Assembly (NCBI GenBank): GCA_017853575.1
Contig: JAFMJI010000003.1
Span: 124,001 to 188,000 of the forward strand
Source: Chitinophagaceae bacterium
GTDB lineage: Bacteria > Bacteroidota > Bacteroidia > Chitinophagales > Chitinophagaceae
DNA: 64,000 bases
Reading direction: 5' to 3'
The translations under genes and the position numbers were made by a program. Each line of letters starts with the position of its first letter. Within the stretch, counting starts at the first letter, position 1. Positions 49,980-59,823 of the stretch are shown here, piece by piece. The notes beneath the pieces are model-generated. The model had not been told where the DNA came from. It worked only from the letters and a program-made list of their open reading frames with translations, and did not search any database.

Positions 49980-52900
49980 GTGAATACATATACACACAGA
50001 TATATATTACCCATCATCATTTCAATTGTTTTCATTGCCTGCAAGAAAAATGAAAGCGAAAAGACATTGTTTACTGTCAGGGATAAATCTGAAACCGGAC
50101 TCCATTTCGTGAACAAATTAGATGCAGATCCATCATTCAATCTATTCTCCTACATGTACTATTACAATGGAGCCGGAGTTGGCGCAGGAGATTTTAACAA
50201 TGATGGTTTAGTCGACTTGTTTTTTGCAGCCAACAGAACTGGGAATGCAGTTTATCTGAACAAAGGAAATCTTCATTTTGAAGACATTACTTCAAAAGCA
50301 GGTATTGTTCTAGACGGAGGGTGGAATACTGGGGTATCTGTTGTAGATATCAACAACGATGGCATGCTTGACATTTATGTATGTCAGGTAGGCAATTATA
50401 AAATTCTAAAAGGTAAAAATCACCTGTTTGTTTGTACAAGCATTGATCAGCAAGGAATTCCGCATTTTGAGGATCAAGCAGCAAACTATGGACTTGATTT
50501 TTCAGGGTACAGTACCCATGCTGCATTCTTGGACTATGACAAGGACGGCGACCTGGATATGTTTTTGCTGAATCATTCAGTAAATCATGATGGCAATTAT
50601 GCGCCTAGAGCAAATTTTGAAGGTCAATATGATATGCTTGTTGGCCAACGTTTATATAGAAATGATCAAAAGAAAACCGGCGATCATTTGAGTATTCACT
50701 TTACTGATGTAACAAGAAACACTGGAATCCGGGGAACAAAAATTGGATATGGATTGGGAGTAGCCGTGGCAGATATCAACATGGATGGTTGGCCAGATCT
50801 ATATATTGGCAATGACTTCCATGAAAACGATTATTTATATATTAATCAGAAAAATGGAACATTTAAAGATGAATCTACGCAACAATTGATGCATACTTCT
50901 CAATTTTCGATGGGAGTAGATGTGGCAGATGTTAACAATGATGCATTTCCGGAAATCATCTCGATGGATATGCTGCCGTATGACCCTTACATGTTGAGAC
51001 GTTCTTTGTCAGAAGATGATTATAATATTTTTCAACAAAAATTACTGTACGGCTATCACTATCAGTATGCAAGAAATAATTTTCAGTTGAATCAACGAAA
51101 TGGGAAATTCAGTGAAATCGGACAATATGCAGGATTGTTTGCCACCGATTGGAGTTGGGCTGCATTGTGGATGGATTTCAACAACGATGGGCATAAGGAT
51201 TTGTTTGTAACAAATGGAATTCCAAAAAGAATGAATGATATTGATTATATCAATTTCGTTTCAGGAGATGAGCTTCAACAAAAATTACGAACCAATGGTT
51301 TGGAGGAGAAAGATCTTGTATTGATCGAAAAATTTCCATCGATCAAATTGCCCAATCAATTTTTTGTAAATACGGGTTCTCTGAAATTTAATAATATCAC
51401 AGAGGGTATTCCCAAAAATCCATTGACTTTTTCAAACGGAGCAGTTTATACTGATTTGGACAACGACGGTGATTTGGATATTGTAGTCAACAATATCAAT
51501 GATCCTGTTTTGTTATACGAGAACAACAGCAATTCTAAAAAATCCACTACCGATTTTGTCAAAATCAGTTTAAGTGGCTTTCCCCAAAATCAACAGGCAC
51601 TTGGTACAAAGTTGATTTTATTTGAGAAAGAAAAAATGTACACATATGAGCATCAGTCGGTACACGGCTTTCAGTCCAGTATGACCGGGCCAATGCATAT
51701 TGGGTTATCAGGTATTACACCAGACTCTGCAATTCTTATCTGGCCTAATGATCAATATCAATCCATTCAGATTCAGAGAAACACAACAATGCAGATCAGC
51801 TATAAGGCTGCACTTCCTTTTTTTGATTATTCCATATTGAGGATGCATGATGCAAATGCTTCATCCATTTTGTTAGAAGATTTAACCAAGCAAACTGGTA
51901 TTGAATACAATCACGTTGAAAACCCATTCAATGAATTTGATCGGGAGCCGCTTATTCCACATATGGTATCAGCGGAAGGCCCTGCCTTGGCAGTAGCAGA
52001 CATCAATCATGATGGCTTGGAAGATTTTTTTGTTGGTTCATCAAAATCAAATCAGTCGGGTCTTTTTCTCCAGATGAACAACGGGAAGTTTATTCAAAAG
52101 ATAAATCCATCTCTTGTACTTGATTCAATGTGGGAGCACGTAGATGCCGTTTGGGCTGATGTAAACAATGATTCAAATCTTGATTTAGTTATCGCAACTG
52201 GTGGAAATGAATATTATGGTGATGATGAGCATCTCAAGCCTTTGCTTTATTTGAATGACGGCAAAGGAAATCTAACTAAAAAAAACAATGCTTTTCCTTC
52301 GATTAATATTACACAAAGCGGTGTTGTTAAAATTGATCTCAACCACGATGGGTATATGGATTTCTTTGTTTCCGGAAGAGCCATCCCTTGGGAATATGGG
52401 AAAGCGCCTCGCTCATTTTTATTGTTGAACAATAAAAATGAAACTTTCTCTGACGTAACTGCTCAATATGCTAAAGATTTGATGAGTCCTGGTATGGTCA
52501 CATCTGCTTCCTCTTCAGATTTTAATAAGGATGGACAGGATGATATATTGTTGTCATTTGATTGGGGAGGAATTGATTTGTACTTGCGTAAAGGAAATGG
52601 GTTTGAAAGAAAGTCTATTACTGATAAGCATGGCTGGTGGCAGTTTGCTAAAACCTTGGATATTGATCATGATGGCGACCTTGATATTGTTGCTGGAAAC
52701 TTTGGACTCAACAGTAGATTAAAATCTTCTGAGAAAGAACCAGTTACCATGTACATCAATGATTTTGATGGCAATGGCCGCATAGAGCAAGTGATGACTT
52801 ATTATGTAGGTGGTAAAGAGATTCCCTTTGCGAGTAAAATATTGTTGGAGAAAAGCATGCCTTCACTGAAGAAGAAATTCCTCTATGCAGAGGATTTTGC

Positions 52901-53306
52901 AAAAACTTCTATTTCCTCTTTGTTGGGAAATGAGAAACTCAAGAATGCTTTGAAACTTACTGCAACACATTTTGATAATGCAATTTTCATAAACGATGGT
53001 AAACTGAATTTTTCTTTTCAACCAATGCCAGTGCCAGCACAATACAGTACATACAGGGCAGCATTATCTATTGACAATAGTATCTTACTTGGAGGAAATT
53101 ATTATTATAACAATGTTGAAATTGGAAGACAGGATGCAGATTTCGGTTTATTACTTTCATTAAACAAGGGAACAATGAGTACTGTTCCTTCCAATTTTGT
53201 AATCGAAGGGCAGGTTAGAAAAATCACAACTATACAAATAGGGAAACATGATGCTTATATTCTAGCCAAAAACAATGCGCCTCTTCAGATCTTATCAAAA
53301 AAATGA
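49980..53306 (+). CDS. Giant FG-GAP/VCBS repeat and ASPIC/UnbV lipoprotein 2
   Basis: 1108 residues. The start appears to be GTG at 49980, giving a lipoprotein signal (MNTYTHRYILPIIISIVFIAC, cysteine near 21). About 13 FG-GAP motifs occur (DFNNDGLVDLFF, DINNDGMLDIYV, DINMDGWPDLYI, DLDNDGDLDIVV, DIDHDGDLDIVA and others), and an ASPIC/UnbV segment near 555-605 (GFQSSMTGPMHIGLSG, SAILIWPNDQ). It is a paralogue of the upstream gene with the same layout, so one likely arose by duplication. It overlaps the convergent SRPBCC gene by 12 bases. It may act as a binding or scaffold partner of SusCD or of the haloperoxidase-like protein; that is speculative. Confidence 0.9.
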   Translation: MNTYTHRYILPIIISIVFIACKKNESEKTLFTVRDKSETGLHFVNKLDADPSFNLFSYMYYYNGAGVGAGDFNNDGLVDLFFAANRTGNAVYLNKGNLHFEDITSKAGIVLDGGWNTGVSVVDINNDGMLDIYVCQVGNYKILKGKNHLFVCTSIDQQGIPHFEDQAANYGLDFSGYSTHAAFLDYDKDGDLDMFLLNHSVNHDGNYAPRANFEGQYDMLVGQRLYRNDQKKTGDHLSIHFTDVTRNTGIRGTKIGYGLGVAVADINMDGWPDLYIGNDFHENDYLYINQKNGTFKDESTQQLMHTSQFSMGVDVADVNNDAFPEIISMDMLPYDPYMLRRSLSEDDYNIFQQKLLYGYHYQYARNNFQLNQRNGKFSEIGQYAGLFATDWSWAALWMDFNNDGHKDLFVTNGIPKRMNDIDYINFVSGDELQQKLRTNGLEEKDLVLIEKFPSIKLPNQFFVNTGSLKFNNITEGIPKNPLTFSNGAVYTDLDNDGDLDIVVNNINDPVLLYENNSNSKKSTTDFVKISLSGFPQNQQALGTKLILFEKEKMYTYEHQSVHGFQSSMTGPMHIGLSGITPDSAILIWPNDQYQSIQIQRNTTMQISYKAALPFFDYSILRMHDANASSILLEDLTKQTGIEYNHVENPFNEFDREPLIPHMVSAEGPALAVADINHDGLEDFFVGSSKSNQSGLFLQMNNGKFIQKINPSLVLDSMWEHVDAVWADVNNDSNLDLVIATGGNEYYGDDEHLKPLLYLNDGKGNLTKKNNAFPSINITQSGVVKIDLNHDGYMDFFVSGRAIPWEYGKAPRSFLLLNNKNETFSDVTAQYAKDLMSPGMVTSASSSDFNKDGQDDILLSFDWGGIDLYLRKGNGFERKSITDKHGWWQFAKTLDIDHDGDLDIVAGNFGLNSRLKSSEKEPVTMYINDFDGNGRIEQVMTYYVGGKEIPFASKILLEKSMPSLKKKFLYAEDFAKTSISSLLGNEKLKNALKLTATHFDNAIFINDGKLNFSFQPMPVPAQYSTYRAALSIDNSILLGGNYYYNNVEIGRQDADFGLLLSLNKGTMSTVPSNFVIEGQVRKITTIQIGKHDAYILAKNNAPLQILSKK

Positions 53307-54233
53307 TCTGTCAAAGACAGGGTAATTAATGGTGGTTATCCATTTTGTACTGTCTTTTTCTTTTCTTCTATCAGTGATCAAACGATTAAATTGAATGGCA
53401 GGTGACGATCTTCCATGGTCTTTTACAAAATTTTCAACCTGTTTCAAACATTGATCAATTGTATTGTTTGGGCCAATTGATTTTCCTACAATGATTTTAC
53501 CTCGAACCATTTCTTTGAATAGGAAAGTATTCTTTGTTGGAAGTGGACGATCTGTAGCAATGGCAACCATTAATTGATAATGTTTATCATCAGGAGTAAA
53601 AATATTGTAGATAGGCGCATTAACTGCCTTTGCCTGATTTTCTGAAATGTAATTATATAGGGCATCTACCGAACGATATATATCTTCCGTATTCGGATAA
53701 TGGTTAAATTCTTTTTTCGTTGAAATATGCGTTGCATTGGGAACGCGTTCTTCTATTATTTCAAATCCATATACTTTTTTTACATCTTCCAGATTTGATT
53801 TAATTCCATTTAACAATAAATCCAATTCAGCTTTAGCGGTACCGATCTTGAAGAGTTGCGCCAGTTTGATCAGCGGATTTTTGGAGTAATAAAATGTATA
53901 TGTATAACTGAACTCTGATTGTTTGTTGGGGGCCGACAAAAATTGAATGTCGATAAATGCAGGAATATCCTGTAAGCTTATATTGGCATAAAACCCATTT
54001 AAAAGAATTGTTTGAATTTGTATTGGCTGATGCTTGAATAAAAATAAACTGTCTTCTTGAATTTCACCAGGCCACCACAATTTCCAATTTTTTAGATCAC
54101 TCATGACCCTGGTAGCTGCAGTAGGGGTACAGTTTACCAGTATTTTGTCAGTATACTGTTTTTGTTTTGGTAATGAGAAGATAACTCCAATCAAAACAAT
54201 AAAAACAACCAAAACAATCATCAATTTTCTCAT
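53295..54233 (-). CDS. SRPBCC/GyrI-like two-domain protein with membrane anchor
   Basis: 312 residues with an N-terminal hydrophobic anchor or signal (MRKLMIVLVVFIVLIGVIF). Residues about 30-150 fit an SRPBCC (START-like) lipid- or small-molecule-binding fold (KNWKLWWPG, FSYTYTFYYSKNPLIKLAQLF), and about 160-290 fit a GyrI/AraC-effector-like domain (VPNATHISTKKEFNHYPN, APIYNIFTPDDKHYQLMVAIATDRPL). This pairing is common in the phylum. It could bind a hydrophobic ligand at the envelope. It lies 3 bases after the haloperoxidase-like gene on the same strand, so a shared substrate is possible. Confidence 0.65.
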   Translation of the reverse strand: MRKLMIVLVVFIVLIGVIFSLPKQKQYTDKILVNCTPTAATRVMSDLKNWKLWWPGEIQEDSLFLFKHQPIQIQTILLNGFYANISLQDIPAFIDIQFLSAPNKQSEFSYTYTFYYSKNPLIKLAQLFKIGTAKAELDLLLNGIKSNLEDVKKVYGFEIIEERVPNATHISTKKEFNHYPNTEDIYRSVDALYNYISENQAKAVNAPIYNIFTPDDKHYQLMVAIATDRPLPTKNTFLFKEMVRGKIIVGKSIGPNNTIDQCLKQVENFVKDHGRSSPAIQFNRLITDRRKEKDSTKWITTINYPVFDRSFF

Positions 54234-54236
54234 CTG

Positions 54237-55556
54237 TCAAAATTTCAATTGATTGTACAATGCCCCTATTTTAACTCCCTGTTCTTTCCCATTTCTGATA
54301 GCAGACATGTAATGAATGCCTCCATAAAATCTGCTGATGCCAATTTCATCTGTAGCTGCTTCAATCGACGGAAATGATCTTTCCATGCCCAGGTATTTCA
54401 ATTCAGTTGTATCATGGAATGCAAATCCTGTGCCAAACTGATGGATCAACACAGTGGAAGCAGCACCTGAAATTACACTGTGCCCGCTTGTATACTCAGG
54501 GAAAGGAGGGGTTTGCAACAGAGGACTCCATTCGGATTCGATGTTTTTTCTGATAACGGTTACTGGTCTTGCAGTAATACTTCTAAATTTTTCATCCCAA
54601 CAGGAGATGAAGCCATCAAAGATCGCGGCAGATGCAATTGCATAGCTCTTTGCAGTCGTGATTGCATCTTTGTTGGCACTATTACAAAGTATTTCAATGA
54701 TTCCCATCCAATGTCCTACTGGTGTAGTCTTTTTATTTGCAAAAGTGAGATGTCCTTGATGCTGGGTAACAAAAGGGTTGTCATCCCAGTATTTTGCAAT
54801 GGTGTCTTGAGTAGGTGTTAATTTTTTTGAAGTTTCATACAACTCCATCAATTCATTATAATACTGTGAACCTTTTGTCAAGTTGTAGGGTGGAGGAGGA
54901 ACGGGTTTGAATTGTGCTGCAGAATCCATTAAAAGCGGAATGATTTTTCGCCAATGAGGTTCTGTTGCGTCTGAATAGTCAGGAGGTGTCTGCTGCCATT
55001 TCCCATCCTTTTCAAAAACACTGTAACGTGGGAGTCCGCGAGTAATTTTATAATTATCCTTAGCAGCTCTATCTAATATGACTGAAGCGACTTTATTACC
55101 CCAATTGATGGAATTTTCAGCGATTGTCTTGTCGATATTTTCATAATCTTCCAGAAGATCTTTTTCAACTGAGGCTATGCTGTCTTTTGAAAAAATCAAT
55201 TTTTTGGCAACAGCAGTGAATGCTATGATGCCAGCCAGTTCTGGATGAAAGCCTTTTGGTTCTGGCACCTCTTTCAGTTGTTCAAACCCATTTAGTTGAT
55301 TGATGATTGATGCTGATGAATATGCTGGCCGAGTTGCTTCGTAATATGCAAGATTCGTGTAGGCATATAACCTGCTGGCCACTGGAGGTGAATATATATC
55401 ATAGATGATGACATCCGTTAGTTTTCCAACGAGGTAATGCTGAAGCGCAGGTCCTTTCAGCCTTTTTTGTTGCTGATCTTGATTACATCCAGCTATCAAC
55501 CATATTGAAAGGAAGACACTTATTGCAAAAAATATATTTTTATTTCTTTGTGACAT
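54237..55556 (-). CDS. Vanadium-haloperoxidase/PAP2-superfamily lipoprotein
   Basis: 439 residues. A lipoprotein signal (MSQRNKNIFFAISVFLSIWLIAGC, cysteine near 24) precedes the PAP2/vanadate-binding helices. All three motif blocks are present: KFRSITARPVTVIR (lysine and arginine), the EYTSGHSVISGAAS block and SRFYGGIHYMSAIRNG, where the last supplies an arginine and histidine. The family includes vanadium chloro- and bromoperoxidases and acid phosphatases; the sequence alone cannot separate halogenation from phosphatase activity. Its start overlaps the stop of the third FG-GAP gene by 17 bases, so the two are probably co-translated. Confidence 0.88.
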   Translation of the reverse strand: MSQRNKNIFFAISVFLSIWLIAGCNQDQQQKRLKGPALQHYLVGKLTDVIIYDIYSPPVASRLYAYTNLAYYEATRPAYSSASIINQLNGFEQLKEVPEPKGFHPELAGIIAFTAVAKKLIFSKDSIASVEKDLLEDYENIDKTIAENSINWGNKVASVILDRAAKDNYKITRGLPRYSVFEKDGKWQQTPPDYSDATEPHWRKIIPLLMDSAAQFKPVPPPPYNLTKGSQYYNELMELYETSKKLTPTQDTIAKYWDDNPFVTQHQGHLTFANKKTTPVGHWMGIIEILCNSANKDAITTAKSYAIASAAIFDGFISCWDEKFRSITARPVTVIRKNIESEWSPLLQTPPFPEYTSGHSVISGAASTVLIHQFGTGFAFHDTTELKYLGMERSFPSIEAATDEIGISRFYGGIHYMSAIRNGKEQGVKIGALYNQLKF

Positions 55557-58500
55557 GATGGGTTATGTTTCTATGCATTCCTTTTTGATCAATCACTTCA
55601 ATAAATTCTATACTTGGATTCAATGTAAACTTTGATGATGATTGGGTGAGAAACCCCTGACCAATAGTACATTCTATTTTTCTTTTCTTACCATTTTTTA
55701 GATGAATATATCCATGGCTGTCATTTGGTAAAAACTCAGCTATTGAACTATTGTTTTTTTGAAGAGAATATATTTTCATGCTTCCTTCGTTTTGAGAGCC
55801 AATCAAGCAGTATTGATTGTTTATGAAAATTTCTCCGAGGGCTTTCCCGTTTCCATCAATATGTAAACCACTTTGTGGTAGAGGCAATGGATCAAAATGT
55901 CCTTTGCCATCCCCCAATAATATTAATCCTTTGAACCCATCGTATCTTCCGAGTGCAGGCGACATATTATATTCGTTTCCATTCAGTACAATATCAACAT
56001 TGCCATCTTCATTGAAGTCATTCACAACAATTCCATAAACCGGGGCCATTTGAGCTTCTGTTGGAAGTTGGTGCATTTCAAATTGAAAATTACCTTTGTT
56101 CTCAATCCAAGAAGTGTAAAAATTATTTACCGATAATTTCAATGCGTTTTTCATTGCATCTTCCGGGAAAATTTTATTCATTTCAGTTTTTGCATAGGAT
56201 GCATAGTTGGTGAATTTCTCTTTCATGATCGTCATCTGACGTATAAACTCGTCTCTGCCTGCTATAGGAAAGTCCTTTATCGGGCCATTTATGGTTGATT
56301 TTCTGAAACTGCTGAATACTGCATCAAAGCTTCCATTGTTATCGAAATCATTTCCGTATGCATTGATGGGATATATTTTAGTTGGCTGTAAAAATCCATT
56401 ATAACCATAGTTGCCTGCGATGTAGTCCATGTCGCCATCATTGTCAATATCACTTGCAACAATGCTGTTCCACCACCCCGTTTGATCAGAAATATTGGTG
56501 CTTATTTTTTTCAATTGTTTGCCATCATTCTTGAAGAATGTTATCGCGCCCCAATCCATAGCAATTGCTAAATCTTTTTTCCCATCATTATCAATATCAG
56601 ACCAAACAGCACTTGTCACCATACCCATTTGAAATAATTCAGGTGCAACAGTTTTGGTTACATCTTTGAATAGAACTTTCCCATTGTTGCTTTCATTTTT
56701 ATAAATAAAACTGCTGGTGGGTGAAGGATAGCTTCCTGGAACAACCCTTCCTCCTACAAACATATCCAAGTCGCCATCATTGTCATAATCAGATGCTGTA
56801 ATACAACTTTTCGCTGTTCTGTTGTTGGTGATGTCAAACACTTCTTCTTTGAATTTTCCTTTCCCATCATTTACAAAGAAATGATCGGTGTATGCTTTTG
56901 ATTGTGGTTCGTTTTCTGCACCACCTGATGCAATGTAGAGATCAAGATCCTTATCGCCATCTGCATCGAAGAGCAACATACCAGCATCATCCTGTAATTG
57001 AGGTATATTGGATTCGGATAATTTGCTTCGCAAAAACTTCCCATTTTTTTGCTGGATAAAGATGCTGGCGTAAAATGGTGAACTTCCGCCGGCAATAAAA
57101 TCATCCAATCCATCATTGTTGACATCACCTACAGCAATGGATGGGCCATATTTAGTTAGTTTATGGGGGATGAGTTTTTGAATATCAAAATCGATAAAAT
57201 CTATTTCAGCAAAGTTTTTATCCATGCCTGAAGCATTGGTGATTTCACTAAAAAGCAGAATGCTTTTGTTTTCTGATGTTGAATGGACTGCAACTGCATC
57301 TTTGATATTCAGTGTTATCGTTTGATTAGCTATTATATTTTTAATCACCTGCCTGGTTTGATTAGGCCAAATGATTTCAATAGAATCAATCGTTGTTGTA
57401 TTACCTATCCCAAAATGTGCGATAGGTTGAACTGAGGAGAGATAACCGCGGTAAGGCGACTGCTCATAGAACTGATGTTTGTCTTTGTCGTAAACATGTA
57501 TAATAGCACCAAGTCCATGTATGTTTTGATGATTTCCTATAAGTTGAACATTGATATAATGTTGCTTATTTTTTTGTGCATTGAGTGTATTCTCCAAAAG
57601 AGAAGCCTTCATATTTGTATTGTTGATAACAACATCGAGATCTCCATCCCGATCAAAATCTGCATAGGCCATTCCTGCAGAGAATGTTGGCATTTCCCAT
57701 CCCCAATCTTTTGTTTTGTCTGAAAAACTAAGATCTCCATTGTTCTTGAAAATATAGTTGCTGATTTTTACAGCTGGTATTTGTTTGAGTACTTCATCTA
57801 ATGGCGTACTGGCATATGCATTTCTTCTGTATGCCATGAAATCCATGTCTGACATGTCTCGTGGAAGTCCGTTGGAAATCATTAAATCTCTATATCCATC
57901 ATTGTCTGCATCGATCAGCAGGGGCGCCCAACTCCAATCTGTTTGAGCAACACCGCTCAGGTAGGCGATTTCACTGAAAGCAGGAATTTCTTCTTTGGTA
58001 TCTTCTTTTACAAACTTGCCTCTATTCAATTGTAAAGTGTTGCGTGGATATTGATACATGTAACCAAATCGTTCAGAGTTTTGAAAGTTTTGATAACTGA
58101 TATCGCTGTGCATGAGTTTTTGTCTGTACTGATCTGCAGGCATCATGTCCATTTCAATTACATCAGGCAATCCATCGTTGTTGATATCTGCTATATCATT
58201 GCCCATGGCGTTTTTGCTGGTATGCTTAAAGTATACATCACATTGATCTGTAAAAGTTCCATTCTTGTTGTTGATGTATAGAATATTGTTGGACAGATAA
58301 TCATTGCTCACATAAATATCTTTCCATCCATCCTGGTTGATGTCTGCAATGCTCACACCAAGTCCATGTCCTTCTATGAGGATTCCAGCTTTTGCAGATA
58401 CATCGGTATACACTGGATGATGGAGAGATGAATCGAAATGATTTTCAAGCAACTTATCTGTGTTTGGCCAGCTTCCATCTTTTCTGATCGGACGAAATTC

Positions 58501-59121
58501 ATTGGGGTATGTTCCATCCAAATCATTCAATAAAAGATAGACGTCCAAATCCCCATCATTGTCGTAATCAAAAAATGCTGCCATATGGGTATTAGAAGGA
58601 TGATCCAACCCATAAGCCGCAGCTTCATCTTTGAAAAAGGGAAGTCCGGTTTTTGGATTGATTCCCTGGTTGATGTATAAAATATTTTTTCTTGCATTGC
58701 TATCGGAGTAAACAGCACTGCATACATACATATCCATCCATCCATCATTATTGATATCTATGATGCTTACTCCTTTGTTCCATTTGCCTTGACCTTCTAC
58801 TCCAGCTTCTTTGGTGATGTTTTGAAACTTCAGATCACCTTTATTAATGTATAATGCATTTGAAACCATGTTGCCTGTGAAGTAGATATCCGGCAGGCTG
58901 TCATTGTTAAAATCACCCACTCCGACTCCGCCACTATTATATATGTATTCATAATTCAGCACACTGAGTTCTGCGGATTCGCTGATGGTATTGCTGAAAT
59001 CGATACCGGATTTTTCGGGCGAAATTTCCCTGAAAAGTGTGGGTTGCTGACAGGCTTGCAGGACTGTGATTCCCAGTAAAACAGTTGCTAAACTCCTGAA
59101 CTGCTTGATTTTATGCCTCAT
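55540..59121 (-). CDS. Giant FG-GAP/VCBS repeat and ASPIC/UnbV lipoprotein 3
   Basis: About 1193 residues. Lipoprotein signal MRHKIKQFRSLATVLLGITV with lipid cysteine in VLQAC near 24; the ATG at 59121 is preferred over the upstream TTG at 59160. About 14 FG-GAP motifs occur (DFNNDSLPDIYF, DINNDGWMDMYV, DINQDGWKDIYV, DADNDGYRDLMI, DFDRDGDLDVVI, DIDNDGKKDLAI and others), with an ASPIC/UnbV block near 555-610 (YRGYLSSVQPIAHFGIGN, SIEIIWPNQ). It is more distantly related to copies 1 and 2 and points the opposite way. It is followed by the haloperoxidase-like and SRPBCC genes as one minus-strand operon. Confidence 0.9.
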   Translation of the reverse strand: MRHKIKQFRSLATVLLGITVLQACQQPTLFREISPEKSGIDFSNTISESAELSVLNYEYIYNSGGVGVGDFNNDSLPDIYFTGNMVSNALYINKGDLKFQNITKEAGVEGQGKWNKGVSIIDINNDGWMDMYVCSAVYSDSNARKNILYINQGINPKTGLPFFKDEAAAYGLDHPSNTHMAAFFDYDNDGDLDVYLLLNDLDGTYPNEFRPIRKDGSWPNTDKLLENHFDSSLHHPVYTDVSAKAGILIEGHGLGVSIADINQDGWKDIYVSNDYLSNNILYINNKNGTFTDQCDVYFKHTSKNAMGNDIADINNDGLPDVIEMDMMPADQYRQKLMHSDISYQNFQNSERFGYMYQYPRNTLQLNRGKFVKEDTKEEIPAFSEIAYLSGVAQTDWSWAPLLIDADNDGYRDLMISNGLPRDMSDMDFMAYRRNAYASTPLDEVLKQIPAVKISNYIFKNNGDLSFSDKTKDWGWEMPTFSAGMAYADFDRDGDLDVVINNTNMKASLLENTLNAQKNKQHYINVQLIGNHQNIHGLGAIIHVYDKDKHQFYEQSPYRGYLSSVQPIAHFGIGNTTTIDSIEIIWPNQTRQVIKNIIANQTITLNIKDAVAVHSTSENKSILLFSEITNASGMDKNFAEIDFIDFDIQKLIPHKLTKYGPSIAVGDVNNDGLDDFIAGGSSPFYASIFIQQKNGKFLRSKLSESNIPQLQDDAGMLLFDADGDKDLDLYIASGGAENEPQSKAYTDHFFVNDGKGKFKEEVFDITNNRTAKSCITASDYDNDGDLDMFVGGRVVPGSYPSPTSSFIYKNESNNGKVLFKDVTKTVAPELFQMGMVTSAVWSDIDNDGKKDLAIAMDWGAITFFKNDGKQLKKISTNISDQTGWWNSIVASDIDNDGDMDYIAGNYGYNGFLQPTKIYPINAYGNDFDNNGSFDAVFSSFRKSTINGPIKDFPIAGRDEFIRQMTIMKEKFTNYASYAKTEMNKIFPEDAMKNALKLSVNNFYTSWIENKGNFQFEMHQLPTEAQMAPVYGIVVNDFNEDGNVDIVLNGNEYNMSPALGRYDGFKGLILLGDGKGHFDPLPLPQSGLHIDGNGKALGEIFINNQYCLIGSQNEGSMKIYSLQKNNSSIAEFLPNDSHGYIHLKNGKKRKIECTIGQGFLTQSSSKFTLNPSIEFIEVIDQKGMHRNITHHVTKK

Positions 59122-59261
59122 GGTCCTGCAAAAGTCCGTATTTTCAGGGGTTTTAGACAAGTATTTTAAAAATGAGTCAAAATTTTAATTGATTATCAGC
59201 TACTTATAAAGATGCTATCAAAAAAATACCTTCAAATTTTCTTTTTTAGGCTTGAATTGGA

Positions 59262-59269
59262 CTAGCTTT
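59262..59269 (+). promoter_or_regulatory. Promoter -7 element of the ribosomal protein operon
   Basis: TAGCTTTG, an exact TAnnTTTG match, lies 84 bases before the L13 start. The -33 element is T-rich and weak. The leader that follows contains a small stem (TTCCG at 59297-59301, CGGAA at 59308-59312). Confidence 0.55.
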
Positions 59270-59352
59270 GCGCTCCCGTTTGGAAGAATGGGGTATTTCC
59301 GGGATGGCGGAAGTACATTTTAAAAACAGGGCTCGTCCCAAAAAAAGTAAAC

Positions 59353-59796
59353 ATGAGTAAACTACATTTCACCACAAAGCACGCAAATGCTGCTTCCGTT
59401 CAACGCAAATGGCATATCGTTGACGGGACCAATCAAACGGTGGGAAGAATCAGCAGTAAGATTGCTGCTGTATTGCGCGGAAAGAACAAGGCGTATTATT
59501 CTCCCCATGTTGATTGCGGCGATTTCGTTATTGTTATCAATGCCGACAAAGTTGTTTTCACAGGAAACAAAATTGATTACAAGGAATACCAGAATGTTTC
59601 TGGATATCCTGGCGGACAGAAAATTGAAATTGCAAAAGATTTGTTGAAGCGTCGTCCAGAGCAAATCATTGAGAGAGCAGTAAAGGGAATGCTTCCTAAG
59701 AACAGGCTTGGTCGCAAGATGTTCAAGAAGTTATTTGTTTATGCAGGTGCTGAGCATCCACATGGTGCCCAACAACCGACTCCTTTTAAATTCTAA
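59353..59796 (+). CDS. rplM: 50S ribosomal protein L13
   Basis: 147 residues with the typical L13 fold. RKWHIVDGTNQTVGRISSKIAAVLRGKNK (about 18-46) is the strongly conserved N-terminal part, followed by GDFVIVINADKVVFTGNK and RAVKGMLPKNRLGRKMFKKLFVYAG near 112-136. It assembles early into the large subunit. First gene of rplM-rpsI-rpsB-tsf with rpsI 27 bases downstream. The 230-base leader contains a hairpin that may be a feedback site. Confidence 0.98.
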   Translation: MSKLHFTTKHANAASVQRKWHIVDGTNQTVGRISSKIAAVLRGKNKAYYSPHVDCGDFVIVINADKVVFTGNKIDYKEYQNVSGYPGGQKIEIAKDLLKRRPEQIIERAVKGMLPKNRLGRKMFKKLFVYAGAEHPHGAQQPTPFKF

Positions 59797-59823
59797 TTTC
59801 AAAACGAATTCAAATAAAGTATA

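Noticed and set aside
46654-53306. The two plus-strand FG-GAP genes as one split gene
   Set aside because: Each has its own lipoprotein signal, a full double-propeller and ASPIC layout and a normal stop codon, so they are tandem paralogues and not fragments.
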